Shown here: one piece after another, positions 7,754 through 15,664 of the stretch
Numbering within the stretch: position 1 is the stretch's first letter
Layout: each line of letters opens with the position of its first letter
Notes under the pieces: generated by a model
What the model was told of the DNA's origin: nothing
Seen by the model: the letters and a program-made list of their open reading frames with translations, nothing else
The model's database searches: none
Position numbers and translations under genes: made by a program
Assembly: GCA_017995345.1 (NCBI GenBank)
Contig: JAGOJA010000002.1
Span: forward strand, 18,930 to 65,165
DNA length: 46,236 nucleotides
Direction of reading: 5' to 3'
Origin: Flavobacterium sp.
Lineage (GTDB): Bacteria; Bacteroidota; Bacteroidia; Flavobacteriales; Flavobacteriaceae

Positions 7754-9985
7754 TTATGACTTAGCTAATTTGCCTTTTTTTATTTTCACCGGCATTGCTT
7801 TTGTAGTAACAGCTTTCGATTGTAAATCATCCAAAACGTTCAAAGCTTCTTCCACATAAATATCTTTGGCTAAAGATTCATGCCATCTCTCTCTTTTCTC
7901 TTTTAAAATAGCGTCTTTATTAAGCGCATCGATTTCATTTGGCAAAGAATTAAATTTCAAACTGTTTTTATACTCATATATAGGTTTATATTTTTTAGCT
8001 TTCTCTTCAATAGAACTTTGCGCAGTTTTAAATTTATCGATATTTAGACTATAGGTATTATCTTCTGACCTACTGTCAATCCATTTCGCATTATCTTCAA
8101 TTAATTTAAATTGATCATTTTGCGATATTCTCATTTTACTGTTAGCAATGGCTTGTTTGAACTTAGCATTGTCATTCCAAATCGTATAGTCAGCAGCATC
8201 AATTTTGTCCCACGGCATAGCGTTTTCTACATCACGCTCTCCCATTTTTAAGTAGGCATATCTATCTGGCATCACCACATCACTCCTCACTCCTTCAAGC
8301 TGAGTAGACCCACCATTTATCCTGTAGAATTTCTGAGTTGTGGTTTTCAAGGCTCCCATGTCTCCCATGGCACTATTACGAACAAATTGATTCAAGTCAA
8401 TTACGTTTTGAACGGTACCTTTTCCATAAGTCTGTTTGCTTCCAATGATAATTCCACGTTTGTAATCTTGTATAGCAGCGGCCAAAATTTCAGAAGCTGA
8501 TGCAGAGAAACTATTAACCATAATTACCAAAGGTCCCTTCCATTCAATTTTTTTATCTCTATCGTATAAAACTTCTTTTTTTCTACCAGCCGATTTGATT
8601 TGCACAATAGGACCTTCTTGTATAAATAAGCCCGCAATATCAACTACGGTTGACAGAGATCCTCCGCCATCATCACGAACATCTAGAACTATCCCGTCAA
8701 CATTTGCTGCTTTGAGCCTTTCAACCTCTAATGCAATGTCTTTTCCGGCATCTCTTCCGCCTTTATCATCAAAATCAATATAAAATTTTGGTAAATAAAT
8801 TACCCCATATTTAAATCCGTTTTTTTCAACAACACTTGACTTGGCATAGGTTTCTTCAATTTCTACAATATCACGTATAATAGAAATGATTTTTATTGTC
8901 CCATCCACTTTTTTTACGGTCAAGCGCACTTCAGAGCCTTTAGGCCCTTTAATTTTTTTCACCACGTCATCTAAACGCATTCCAACAACATCCACTGGCT
9001 CGCCATTACCTTGCGCTACTTTCATAATTAAATCGCCAGACTCTAATTGTTTTCCTCGCCAAGCTGGACCACCCGAAATTAAATCTGAAATCTCTGTGTA
9101 ATCATTCTTTTTTTGAAGACGCGCCCCAATACCTTCTAATTTTCCACTTATACTAACATCAAAACGCTCTTTTTCTTCTGGAGCAAAATAATTAGTATGA
9201 GGATCAAAACGGGAAGTAATTGAATTTATGTAAACAGAAAACCAATCGTTTTTATCCAAATCATTCATAAAACCGAAATATTCATCTAAAGATTTTTCAG
9301 CACTTACCCTAGTTTCTTTCTCTAATTCTTCAAAAGTTTTAGGAGCACTATTTTCTACACCCTTGTCCGATTTGGCTTTATCTAAAAGATCCATTTCGAG
9401 AGAATCAGATTTGACCTCTGAGGTTTCTTCAGTGCCTTTTGCTTTAGTTTCCTGAATTTTCAAGCGATCCGTCAATGAAGACAAAGTAGACAGCTTAATT
9501 TGCTTTCTCCATCTGTCTTTTAGCTCTGCAGCAGTAGCTGTATAGGGCGCTTTGTCATAATCCGTATTGAAATTTTCATCAATAGAATAATCAAATGGCT
9601 TGCTAAGTATAGCTTTATACACTTTTTTCCCTTCAGCCATTCTTAGCATCAAACGATCATAAGTAAGATTGAAAAAAGTCAAATCTTTACTTAACAAATC
9701 GTCATCTAATCTCGTTTCATATTTTGAAAATTCATCAATATCTGATTGTAAGAAAAATCGTTTTGACGGGTCCAAAGCTTGAATGTAATCTTTATAAACT
9801 CCTTTTGAGAAAGCATCATCAATTGCAGCTGGACTATAGTGACCTTTTTCTATAACAAAAGTCAGCAATTCTAAAAGCAGCTTGTCTCTTTCAGGATCGT
9901 TGTCTTTTTTTGCATTACTATTAAACGCAAAAAAAACTACCGAAAGACACAAAATAGCAACGAGTATTTTATAATTTCTTTTCAT
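7754..9985 (-). CDS. prc: Carboxy-terminal processing (tail-specific) protease, S41 family
   Basis: Periplasmic serine protease that trims or degrades envelope proteins from their C-termini. I start it at the ATG at 9985 (743 aa) because MKRNYKILVAILC begins a normal signal peptide; an upstream ATG at 10006 would add seven residues. Domains in order: an N-terminal Prc-type helical domain (about 30-270), a PDZ domain (about 280-365), the S41 catalytic core (about 395-530) and a C-terminal helical region (DUF3340-like) ending in a Lys-rich tail. The catalytic dyad is visible: Ser496 in SASASE and Lys522 in GKGTVQ. The length fits Prc/Tsp rather than the shorter CtpA. It is monocistronic, with a terminator downstream. 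Confidence 0.95.
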   Translation of the reverse strand: MKRNYKILVAILCLSVVFFAFNSNAKKDNDPERDKLLLELLTFVIEKGHYSPAAIDDAFSKGVYKDYIQALDPSKRFFLQSDIDEFSKYETRLDDDLLSKDLTFFNLTYDRLMLRMAEGKKVYKAILSKPFDYSIDENFNTDYDKAPYTATAAELKDRWRKQIKLSTLSSLTDRLKIQETKAKGTEETSEVKSDSLEMDLLDKAKSDKGVENSAPKTFEELEKETRVSAEKSLDEYFGFMNDLDKNDWFSVYINSITSRFDPHTNYFAPEEKERFDVSISGKLEGIGARLQKKNDYTEISDLISGGPAWRGKQLESGDLIMKVAQGNGEPVDVVGMRLDDVVKKIKGPKGSEVRLTVKKVDGTIKIISIIRDIVEIEETYAKSSVVEKNGFKYGVIYLPKFYIDFDDKGGRDAGKDIALEVERLKAANVDGIVLDVRDDGGGSLSTVVDIAGLFIQEGPIVQIKSAGRKKEVLYDRDKKIEWKGPLVIMVNSFSASASEILAAAIQDYKRGIIIGSKQTYGKGTVQNVIDLNQFVRNSAMGDMGALKTTTQKFYRINGGSTQLEGVRSDVVMPDRYAYLKMGERDVENAMPWDKIDAADYTIWNDNAKFKQAIANSKMRISQNDQFKLIEDNAKWIDSRSEDNTYSLNIDKFKTAQSSIEEKAKKYKPIYEYKNSLKFNSLPNEIDALNKDAILKEKRERWHESLAKDIYVEEALNVLDDLQSKAVTTKAMPVKIKKGKLAKS

Positions 9986-10018
9986 AAAGTTCAGAATAGT
10001 ATTCATCTATTTTTTAAT

Positions 10019-10026
10019 CAAAATTA
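10019..10026 (-). promoter_or_regulatory. -7 box upstream of prc
   Basis: The minus strand reads TAATTTTG (TAnnTTTG), 33 nt before the preferred prc start at 9985. A TTG (10051-10053) lies 24 nt further upstream, slightly beyond the usual spacing. The box fits the downstream start better than the upstream ATG at 10006, which would leave only 12 nt. Confidence 0.45.
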
Positions 10027-10164
10027 CTGTAAAAACCATGCCATCTACAGCAAGTCTCCTATAAATTTTTGTTAAAGATATAAAATTGTTTTTTCCTTTA
10101 AAATTATAATCAACATACATAACAAATTTTTATCTTTTGTTTACTATTTCCCATTATGTGTCAT

Positions 10165-10172
10165 TACATTTG
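10165..10172 (+). promoter_or_regulatory. -7 box upstream of surE
   Basis: TACATTTG matches TAnnTTTG, 43 nt before the surE ATG, in the 230-nt divergent region between prc and surE. A TTTG lies about 25 nt upstream, one or two bases too far for the consensus -33 spacing. Confidence 0.5.
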
Positions 10173-10215
10173 CCATTAAAATCATAAAAATCAACTTTTT
10201 TTACCTAAAAAAATA

Positions 10216-10995
10216 ATGAAAAAAACAAGACCTCTAATCTTAATAACAAATGACGATGGCGTTTCGGCGCCTGGTTTGAGAGCATTAATTTCGGTTATGG
10301 AAGAATTAGGAGAAATCGTTGTCGTTGCTCCAGACACCCCACAAAGCGCCATGGGTCATGCCATCACCATAAACAACACTTTGTATTTAAACAAAACTTC
10401 AAAAGAAAACGATTCATTTCTTGAATATAGTTGCTCTGGGACACCTGTAGACTGTGTAAAACTGGCAGTCAATGAGATTTTAAAACGCAAACCTGATTTG
10501 TGTGTTTCAGGAGTTAATCACGGTTCAAATTCATCTATAAATGTAATCTATTCCGGAACGATGAGTGCCGCCGTAGAAGCAGGAATTGAAGGAATTCCTG
10601 CTATTGGATTCTCATTACTAGATTTTGATTGGAATGCTAACTTTGAACCTATAAAATCTTATATCCGAAAAATCACTTTGGAAGTTTTAAAAAGTGGCTT
10701 GCCGGAAGGGGTAATTCTAAATGTTAATTTCCCAAAATTAGAAGAAAAAGATATCAAAGGAATCCGAATTTGTCGTCAAGCAAAAGCACATTGGGTGGAG
10801 AAATTCGATAAAAGAAAAACACCTCAAGGAAGAGATTATTTTTGGCTTGCTGGAGATTTTGTAAACCAAGACAAAGGAGAAGATACAGATGAATGGGCGC
10901 TTGCAAACGATTACGTTTCAGTAGTACCTGTTCAATTTGACTTGACCGCACATCATGCTATACAACAACTTAACACCTGGAAATGGAATGAATAA
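10216..10995 (+). CDS. surE: 5'/3'-nucleotidase SurE
   Basis: Metal-dependent phosphatase of nucleoside monophosphates. Seen over 259 residues, normal for the family: the N-terminal motif ITNDDGVSAPG with metal ligands Asp13 and Asp14, Ser44 in the DTPQSAMGHAIT segment, and Asn101 in SGVNHGSN, together matching the four metal-binding residues of E. coli SurE. IYSGTMSAAVEAGIEGIPAIG is also typical. The stop codon overlaps the next gene by 8 nt. In flavobacteria surE commonly stands near lpxB, as here. Confidence 0.96.
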   Translation: MKKTRPLILITNDDGVSAPGLRALISVMEELGEIVVVAPDTPQSAMGHAITINNTLYLNKTSKENDSFLEYSCSGTPVDCVKLAVNEILKRKPDLCVSGVNHGSNSSINVIYSGTMSAAVEAGIEGIPAIGFSLLDFDWNANFEPIKSYIRKITLEVLKSGLPEGVILNVNFPKLEEKDIKGIRICRQAKAHWVEKFDKRKTPQGRDYFWLAGDFVNQDKGEDTDEWALANDYVSVVPVQFDLTAHHAIQQLNTWKWNE

Positions 10996-11260
10996 AAAAG
11001 ACTTATTCCTTGGATTTATAATCGGAATTGCAACTACCATACTTGGGTCTTATCTTTTTATAACCTTTTTTACTGATTTCAAATTTATAGCTGGAATTCA
11101 AATCATGAAATCACAAGGGAATTTAGGCAAAATAATCACTTTGGGATCCATTCTTACACTGATAGAATTTGGGGTTTTACTAAAAATGAATAAAGAAATG
11201 ATGGCTAGAGGGGTAGTTTTAGCAGTTATAACGGTAGCTCTTTTTACTTTATTTATTTAA
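10988..11260 (+). CDS. Small inner-membrane protein, unknown function
   Basis: A 90-residue hydrophobic protein with three predicted membrane helices, at about residues 5-28 (LFLGFIIGIATTILGSYLF), 45-60 and 68-88. I start it at the ATG at 10988, which overlaps the last 8 nt of surE; an upstream start at 10955 would add eleven polar residues lying entirely inside surE and is less likely. The overlap suggests translational coupling with surE. I do not recognise a family. Its position between surE and lpxB suggests an envelope role only by association. Confidence 0.8.
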   Translation: MNKKDLFLGFIIGIATTILGSYLFITFFTDFKFIAGIQIMKSQGNLGKIITLGSILTLIEFGVLLKMNKEMMARGVVLAVITVALFTLFI

Positions 11261-11263
11261 GTT

Positions 11264-11271
11264 TATCTTTG
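11264..11271 (+). promoter_or_regulatory. -7 box upstream of lpxB
   Basis: TATCTTTG is a strong match to TAnnTTTG. It begins 3 nt after the stop of the small membrane protein and 72 nt before the lpxB ATG. So lpxB has its own promoter and a leader of roughly 65 nt. Confidence 0.6.
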
Positions 11272-11343
11272 TACACAGACAAACAGATTACAAAAAACAG
11301 GATTTCACAAGCCTGTATTTAAAAAATTTCAAATAGAAAAAAC

Positions 11344-12456
11344 ATGAAATATTATATAATTGCGGGTGAGGCTTCAGGTGATTTGCATGGTTCTAATTTG
11401 ATGAAAGAGCTTTATAAAAAAGATCCTAATGCAACTATCCGTTTCTGGGGTGGTGATTTAATGAAAAATGTTGGTGGTACTTTAGTAAAACACTATCGTG
11501 AACTAGCATTTATGGGATTTATTGAGGTGATTTTTAATCTTAAAACTATTTTAAGCAACATTAAAATCTGTAAAAAAGACATTCACGAATTTCAGCCTGA
11601 CGTTCTTATTTTCATTGACTATCCCGGTTTTAATATGCGAATTGCAAAATGGGCCAAAACATTAGGAATGAAAACGCATTATTACATTTCCCCACAAATA
11701 TGGGCTTGGAAAGAAAGTAGAATTACAGAAATCAAGCGCGACATCGACAAAATGTATGTGATTTTACCTTTCGAAAAAAAGTTTTACGAGGACAAACATC
11801 ATTTTCCAGTCGAATTTGTTGGCCATCCATTAATTGATGCCATTTATAACCAGCCAATTGTTGACCCAGTTCTTTTCAGGAAAGAAAATCAATTAAACGA
11901 CAAGCCAATTATTGCTATTTTACCCGGCAGCAGAAAACAGGAAATTACAAAAATGTTAGCTGTAATGTTGAGCGTTGTCAATGATTTTCCAGACCATCAA
12001 TTTGTAATTGCAGGTGCTCCTAGTCAGGAATTTTCTTTTTATCAAAAGTTCATTACTCAAGAAAATATAAAATTTATTTCTAATAAAACCTACGATTTAT
12101 TACGAAATGCCACTGCGGCATTAGTCACCTCAGGAACAGCCACGCTGGAAACTGCGTTATTTAAAGTGCCAGAAGTTGTTTGTTATAAAGGCAGTTGGGC
12201 TTCGTACCAAATTGCCAAACGAATCATTACACTCAAATACATCTCGTTAGTAAATTTGATTATGGATGAAGAAGTTGTGACTGAGTTAATTCAAGAGGAA
12301 TGCAATACAAAACGCATTCGCGAAGAGCTTCAAAAAACACTAAAAACGAACGATCGCAATACGCTTTTAGAAAAATATGCGTTATTAGAAGAAAAATTAG
12401 GCGGAATTGGCGCCAGTGAAAAAACAGCTACATTGATTGTAAATGATTTAAAATAA
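11344..12456 (+). CDS. lpxB: Lipid-A-disaccharide synthase
   Basis: GT19 glycosyltransferase that joins UDP-2,3-diacylglucosamine and lipid X to form the lipid A disaccharide at the inner face of the inner membrane. Seen over 370 residues: the N-terminal GEASGDLHGSNLM motif, FWGGDLM, IDYPGFNMR, the ISPQIWAWKESR segment, the LPGSRKQEI nucleotide-binding motif and TSGTATLETAL. All are family hallmarks and the length is normal. It implies a lipid-A-containing outer membrane, in agreement with lptC at 27513-28067. Confidence 0.97.
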   Translation: MKYYIIAGEASGDLHGSNLMKELYKKDPNATIRFWGGDLMKNVGGTLVKHYRELAFMGFIEVIFNLKTILSNIKICKKDIHEFQPDVLIFIDYPGFNMRIAKWAKTLGMKTHYYISPQIWAWKESRITEIKRDIDKMYVILPFEKKFYEDKHHFPVEFVGHPLIDAIYNQPIVDPVLFRKENQLNDKPIIAILPGSRKQEITKMLAVMLSVVNDFPDHQFVIAGAPSQEFSFYQKFITQENIKFISNKTYDLLRNATAALVTSGTATLETALFKVPEVVCYKGSWASYQIAKRIITLKYISLVNLIMDEEVVTELIQEECNTKRIREELQKTLKTNDRNTLLEKYALLEEKLGGIGASEKTATLIVNDLK

Positions 12457-12500
12457 TTACAATTTATTTCTAAATTTTAAAATCAACTAAAAAAACTCCT

Positions 12501-13019
12501 TTGAAACGTTTTCTATTTCTTTTAAGCCTAGCCCTATTTTTTACAGCTTGTAAATCAACATCGTCTATTGTCACTTCGAAAAAAACAACATCAAAAGAGA
12601 AATCAACTCGATCTGAAAAGAGAAAAACAAATCAATTAGCCGACCAGTTAGTAGATGTAGCCACGGAAAACCTAGGTGTAAAATATAAATACGCAGGCAC
12701 TACTAAAGATGGCTTTGATTGTTCAGGTTTAATATATACGGTCTATAACTCCGAAAACATAGTCCTCCCCCGAAACTCCGCACAACAGTCAAAAGTTGGT
12801 GTCGTTTTAAATCAAAAAAAAGATCAAGCTCAAAAAGGAGATTTGATATTTTTTAAAACTAATAAAAGTAGAGAAATAAATCATGTTGGAATAGTGATTG
12901 AAGTAAGCAATGAAGAAATAAAATTCATCCATTCCTCCACTTCAAGAGGCGTGATTATTTCCTCTACCAAGGAACCGTACTACAAGAAAACTTTTGTACA
13001 AATCAACCGAGTCCTTTGA
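12501..13019 (+). CDS. NlpC/P60 (C40) cell-wall peptidase, lipoprotein
   Basis: Envelope-anchored peptidase expected to cut the D-gamma-Glu-DAP bond in peptidoglycan stem peptides. The start is TTG at 12501, the only start that keeps the complete signal peptide (KRFLFLLSLALFFTAC, lipid-modified Cys17). A Lys/Ser/Thr-rich linker (about 18-42) precedes the NlpC/P60 domain. Catalytic residues seen: Cys74 in GFDCSGL, His128 in INHVGIV and His144 in FIHSS. Its 172 residues are typical of the Spr/NlpC class. It lies 44 nt after lpxB with no obvious promoter of its own. Confidence 0.92.
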   Translation: MKRFLFLLSLALFFTACKSTSSIVTSKKTTSKEKSTRSEKRKTNQLADQLVDVATENLGVKYKYAGTTKDGFDCSGLIYTVYNSENIVLPRNSAQQSKVGVVLNQKKDQAQKGDLIFFKTNKSREINHVGIVIEVSNEEIKFIHSSTSRGVIISSTKEPYYKKTFVQINRVL

Positions 13020-13115
13020 TTTTTCCTAGCTTTTAGAAAGAACTTCAACTTTTAGTCAAAAAAAAATCCTGAAGAAACAAATCCGTTTCTTACTAAAAAT
13101 GTGTACTTTAGGGTT

Positions 13116-15146
13116 ATGAAAGTACTACAATTCCCATTAGCCAGAATAACAGTTGGGTTTATTTTGGGCTTGCTTTTGGCTAATTATTTTCCACCATCTC
13201 TATTGGTGTTACTTATTGTATTTTTTCTATCCATCAGCATTTTTTGCCTTCTCTATCTTTTTTACAAGAGCAAAACCTCCATTTATTTTGGCATAAGCAC
13301 CTATTTTCTTTCTTTTATCATCGGTATTTCAACCCAAATCATTCACACTGACTCTTTTCAAAAAAGCAATTACACCCATAACAAAGCTCTTTTTAAACAA
13401 CCACATCTCATCTCGTTGACAATACGAGAAAAGCTTAGAAATTCTTCCTTCAGTGATCGCTACATTGCTATTATCAACAAAATCGACACTACAACACAAA
13501 CGGGAAAAATCATCTTACACATTCAAAAAGACAGCTTACAACCTATCCTTCAAATTGGAAATCAATTGCTAATAAAAGGACGTTTAACTAAAAACAAACC
13601 GCCAAATAACCCAAATCAATTTGATTATAGCAAATACCTCGAAAACAAACAAATATATGCGCAACTGTACGCTGGTGTTGACGAAATGAAAATTGGAAGC
13701 GAATTAGAAAAAAACATTTGGTATTATTCTTCTCAATTAAGAACAAGAATCATTCAGAATTTAGAAAAAAACAACTTCAACAAAGCAGAACTAAACGTTG
13801 CGGTTGCTTTAATAATGGGACAACAGCAAGACATTTCCCCAGAAATCATAAGAGATTATCAATATGCCGGAGCCGTTCATATCTTATCGGTTTCTGGCTT
13901 ACATATTGGGTTAATTTTAATTTTTGTCACGTTCATTCTCAAACCCATTCCCAATACCAAAAAAGGCTCATTTTTAAAATTAGCTATCATTCTTGCCTCT
14001 CTATTCGCTTTCGGAATTATTGCCGGTTTAGCGCCTTCGGTAGTTCGTTCCGTAACAATGTTTTCGTTTGTTGCCATTGGAAATCATTTACGAAGAAGTG
14101 TTAACATTTACCATACTTTATTAGTTTCTGTACTGTTGATATTGCTTTTTGAACCTTCGTTTCTGTTCGATGTTGGTTTTCAATTGAGTTATATTGCATT
14201 ATTTTTTATAATATGGCTACAGCCGCTTTTATCTTCCATTTGGCAACCAAAACACAAAGTTTCAAAATACATTTGGGACATTCTGACCGTTTCCTTTGCA
14301 GCACAAATAGGCACTTTACCTTTAAGCATTTATTACTTTCATCAGTTTCCAGGATTGTTTTTTGTAACTAATTTAATTATCATCCCGTTACTAAGCATTA
14401 TCATGATTTTAGGCGTTTTGGTTATGCTTTTAGCGGCATTGAATGTCATCCCTGTCTTTTTATCGCAACTATTGGAATGGTCAATTTATTACTTAAACAA
14501 AATAATCAATGCAATCGCCTCCTTAGAACAGTTCATTATTCAAGATATTCCACTTCATTTTCATTTGTTACTCAGTGGTTATTTACTGTTATTCGCATTA
14601 ATCATTTGGTTCAAAAAACCAAATTTCACTAAACTTGCAACGGTTTTGATTTCCATAGTTATTTTGCAAATTTCCTATCTAAAAATCCATTGGACTATTG
14701 TAAACGAACAGGAATTAGTGGTTTTTAACAGTAAAAAAAACACATTGATTGCAGAAAGGAAAGGAGAAAATATTTTGGTCTATGCGAATGACAGTATTTT
14801 GAAAACTGCCGAGCAAAACAGTCTTTTAAAATCTTATCGCATTGGAAACTTCAGCACTTTACAATCCAAAAAACAACTACAAAATTTCATTTATTTTAAT
14901 GGAAAAAAGATTTTTGTTTTAGACAGCTCCGGAATATATCCAGAAAACATAAAGCCAGATATTATAGTCTTGACACAGTCTTCTAAAATAAATTTAGATC
15001 GATTATTTCAAATAATGAAACCTAAATTAGTTATCGCAGATGCGACTAACTTCAAAACCATTCAGAAACAATGGAAAGCCAGTTGTGAAAAACAGAAAAT
15101 CCCTTTTCACGCAACTGGCGAAAAGGGATTTTATAAATTGAATTAA
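13116..15146 (+). CDS. comEC: ComEC/Rec2-family DNA-uptake membrane channel
   Basis: Polytopic inner-membrane protein that carries single-stranded DNA across the membrane during transformation. I use the ATG at 13116 (676 aa); a GTG at 13101 would add five residues. Seen: N-terminal membrane helices and a DUF4131-type OB-like region (about 20-190), then the Competence domain (about 220-490) with VALIMGQQQDIS and the signature AGAVHILSVSGLHIGLI, followed by several helices. The C-terminal ~150 residues occupy the place of the metallo-beta-lactamase-like domain but show no HxHxDH metal motif, so that part is shortened or degenerate. The gene is convergent with the thioredoxin-like gene, 7 nt away. 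Confidence 0.93.
   Translation: MKVLQFPLARITVGFILGLLLANYFPPSLLVLLIVFFLSISIFCLLYLFYKSKTSIYFGISTYFLSFIIGISTQIIHTDSFQKSNYTHNKALFKQPHLISLTIREKLRNSSFSDRYIAIINKIDTTTQTGKIILHIQKDSLQPILQIGNQLLIKGRLTKNKPPNNPNQFDYSKYLENKQIYAQLYAGVDEMKIGSELEKNIWYYSSQLRTRIIQNLEKNNFNKAELNVAVALIMGQQQDISPEIIRDYQYAGAVHILSVSGLHIGLILIFVTFILKPIPNTKKGSFLKLAIILASLFAFGIIAGLAPSVVRSVTMFSFVAIGNHLRRSVNIYHTLLVSVLLILLFEPSFLFDVGFQLSYIALFFIIWLQPLLSSIWQPKHKVSKYIWDILTVSFAAQIGTLPLSIYYFHQFPGLFFVTNLIIIPLLSIIMILGVLVMLLAALNVIPVFLSQLLEWSIYYLNKIINAIASLEQFIIQDIPLHFHLLLSGYLLLFALIIWFKKPNFTKLATVLISIVILQISYLKIHWTIVNEQELVVFNSKKNTLIAERKGENILVYANDSILKTAEQNSLLKSYRIGNFSTLQSKKQLQNFIYFNGKKIFVLDSSGIYPENIKPDIIVLTQSSKINLDRLFQIMKPKLVIADATNFKTIQKQWKASCEKQKIPFHATGEKGFYKLN
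15096..15132 (-). terminator. Terminator hairpin inside the comEC 3' end, serving the thioredoxin-like gene
   Basis: AAAATCCCTTTTC (15096-15108) pairs perfectly over 13 bp with GAAAAGGGATTTT (15120-15132) around an 11-nt loop. For the minus strand it lies 21 nt past the thioredoxin-like stop and is followed by CTGTTTTTC, so it probably ends the dipeptidyl-peptidase/POT/thioredoxin transcript. On the plus strand it lies within coding sequence of comEC. A second 8-bp stem interleaves with it (see findings). Confidence 0.7.
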
Positions 15147-15153
15147 AAACGTT

Positions 15154-15612
15154 TTATTTTTTCAAAAAACCATTTGCTCCAGCTAACCACGCTGATGGGC
15201 CACCTGCAACGTAACCTGTTCTTCCTATTTCTTCAAAATTTGCTTTACCTTTTTTCTCGGTAACTTTTGCAAATACAACGGTTGGGTAACCTTGAATTCC
15301 AAAACTCATTTGCAATTCACCGTTCTGTTTTCTAATATCGGGTGTTTGTGGTGCTTTTCTTGGATAATCTAATTCGACTAGAACCACATTTTCCTTAGCC
15401 CATTTTGCAAACTCGGGAGTTTTTAGCACTTCTTTTTGCAAACGAATGCACCATCCGCACCAATCGCTACCTGTAAAAAATAATAGTAGCGGTTTCTTAG
15501 TTTTATTAGAAACTTTGATCGCCTTAGCAATATTAGTTTCCCAAGCTAGTTCCTGAGCTCCAACTGTATAAGAGCCCGCAAACAATAATAAAGCAATAAT
15601 AATTTTTTTCAT
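15154..15612 (-). CDS. Secreted thioredoxin-like protein
   Basis: Periplasmic thioredoxin-fold protein. Seen over 152 residues: a signal peptide ending near AQ (about residue 20), a strand LLLFFTGSD, then the active site WCGWC with redox cysteines Cys52 and Cys55, and later QGYPTVVF carrying the cis-proline (Pro) typical of the fold. The DWCGWC version is common in Bacteroidota thioredoxin_7/DsbD-gamma-like proteins. The substrate is unknown. It is the last gene in the dipeptidyl peptidase/POT run, separated from the transporter by 52 nt that holds a possible separate promoter. Confidence 0.9.
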   Translation of the reverse strand: MKKIIIALLLFAGSYTVGAQELAWETNIAKAIKVSNKTKKPLLLFFTGSDWCGWCIRLQKEVLKTPEFAKWAKENVVLVELDYPRKAPQTPDIRKQNGELQMSFGIQGYPTVVFAKVTEKKGKANFEEIGRTGYVAGGPSAWLAGANGFLKK

Positions 15613-15647
15613 TGTATAGTTTTAAAATTTGATCAAAGTTTTAATTT

Positions 15648-15655
15648 CAAATATA
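15648..15655 (-). promoter_or_regulatory. Possible -7 box for the thioredoxin-like gene
   Basis: The minus strand reads TATATTTG (TAnnTTTG), 35 nt before the thioredoxin-like ATG and just after the POT stop. This would allow separate expression. No -33 element is seen, because the upstream sequence is coding. Confidence 0.4.
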
Positions 15656-15664
15656 GTGCCGTAA

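Noticed and set aside
13072-13091. AAGAAAC/GTTTCTT 7-bp hairpin between the NlpC/P60 gene and comEC
   Set aside because: The stem is short and AT-rich and no T run follows on either strand at the right place, so the evidence for a terminator is too weak.
13718-14104. 128-codon plus-strand frame inside comEC
   Set aside because: A different frame of the conserved competence domain with Cys- and Arg-rich composition; a shadow.
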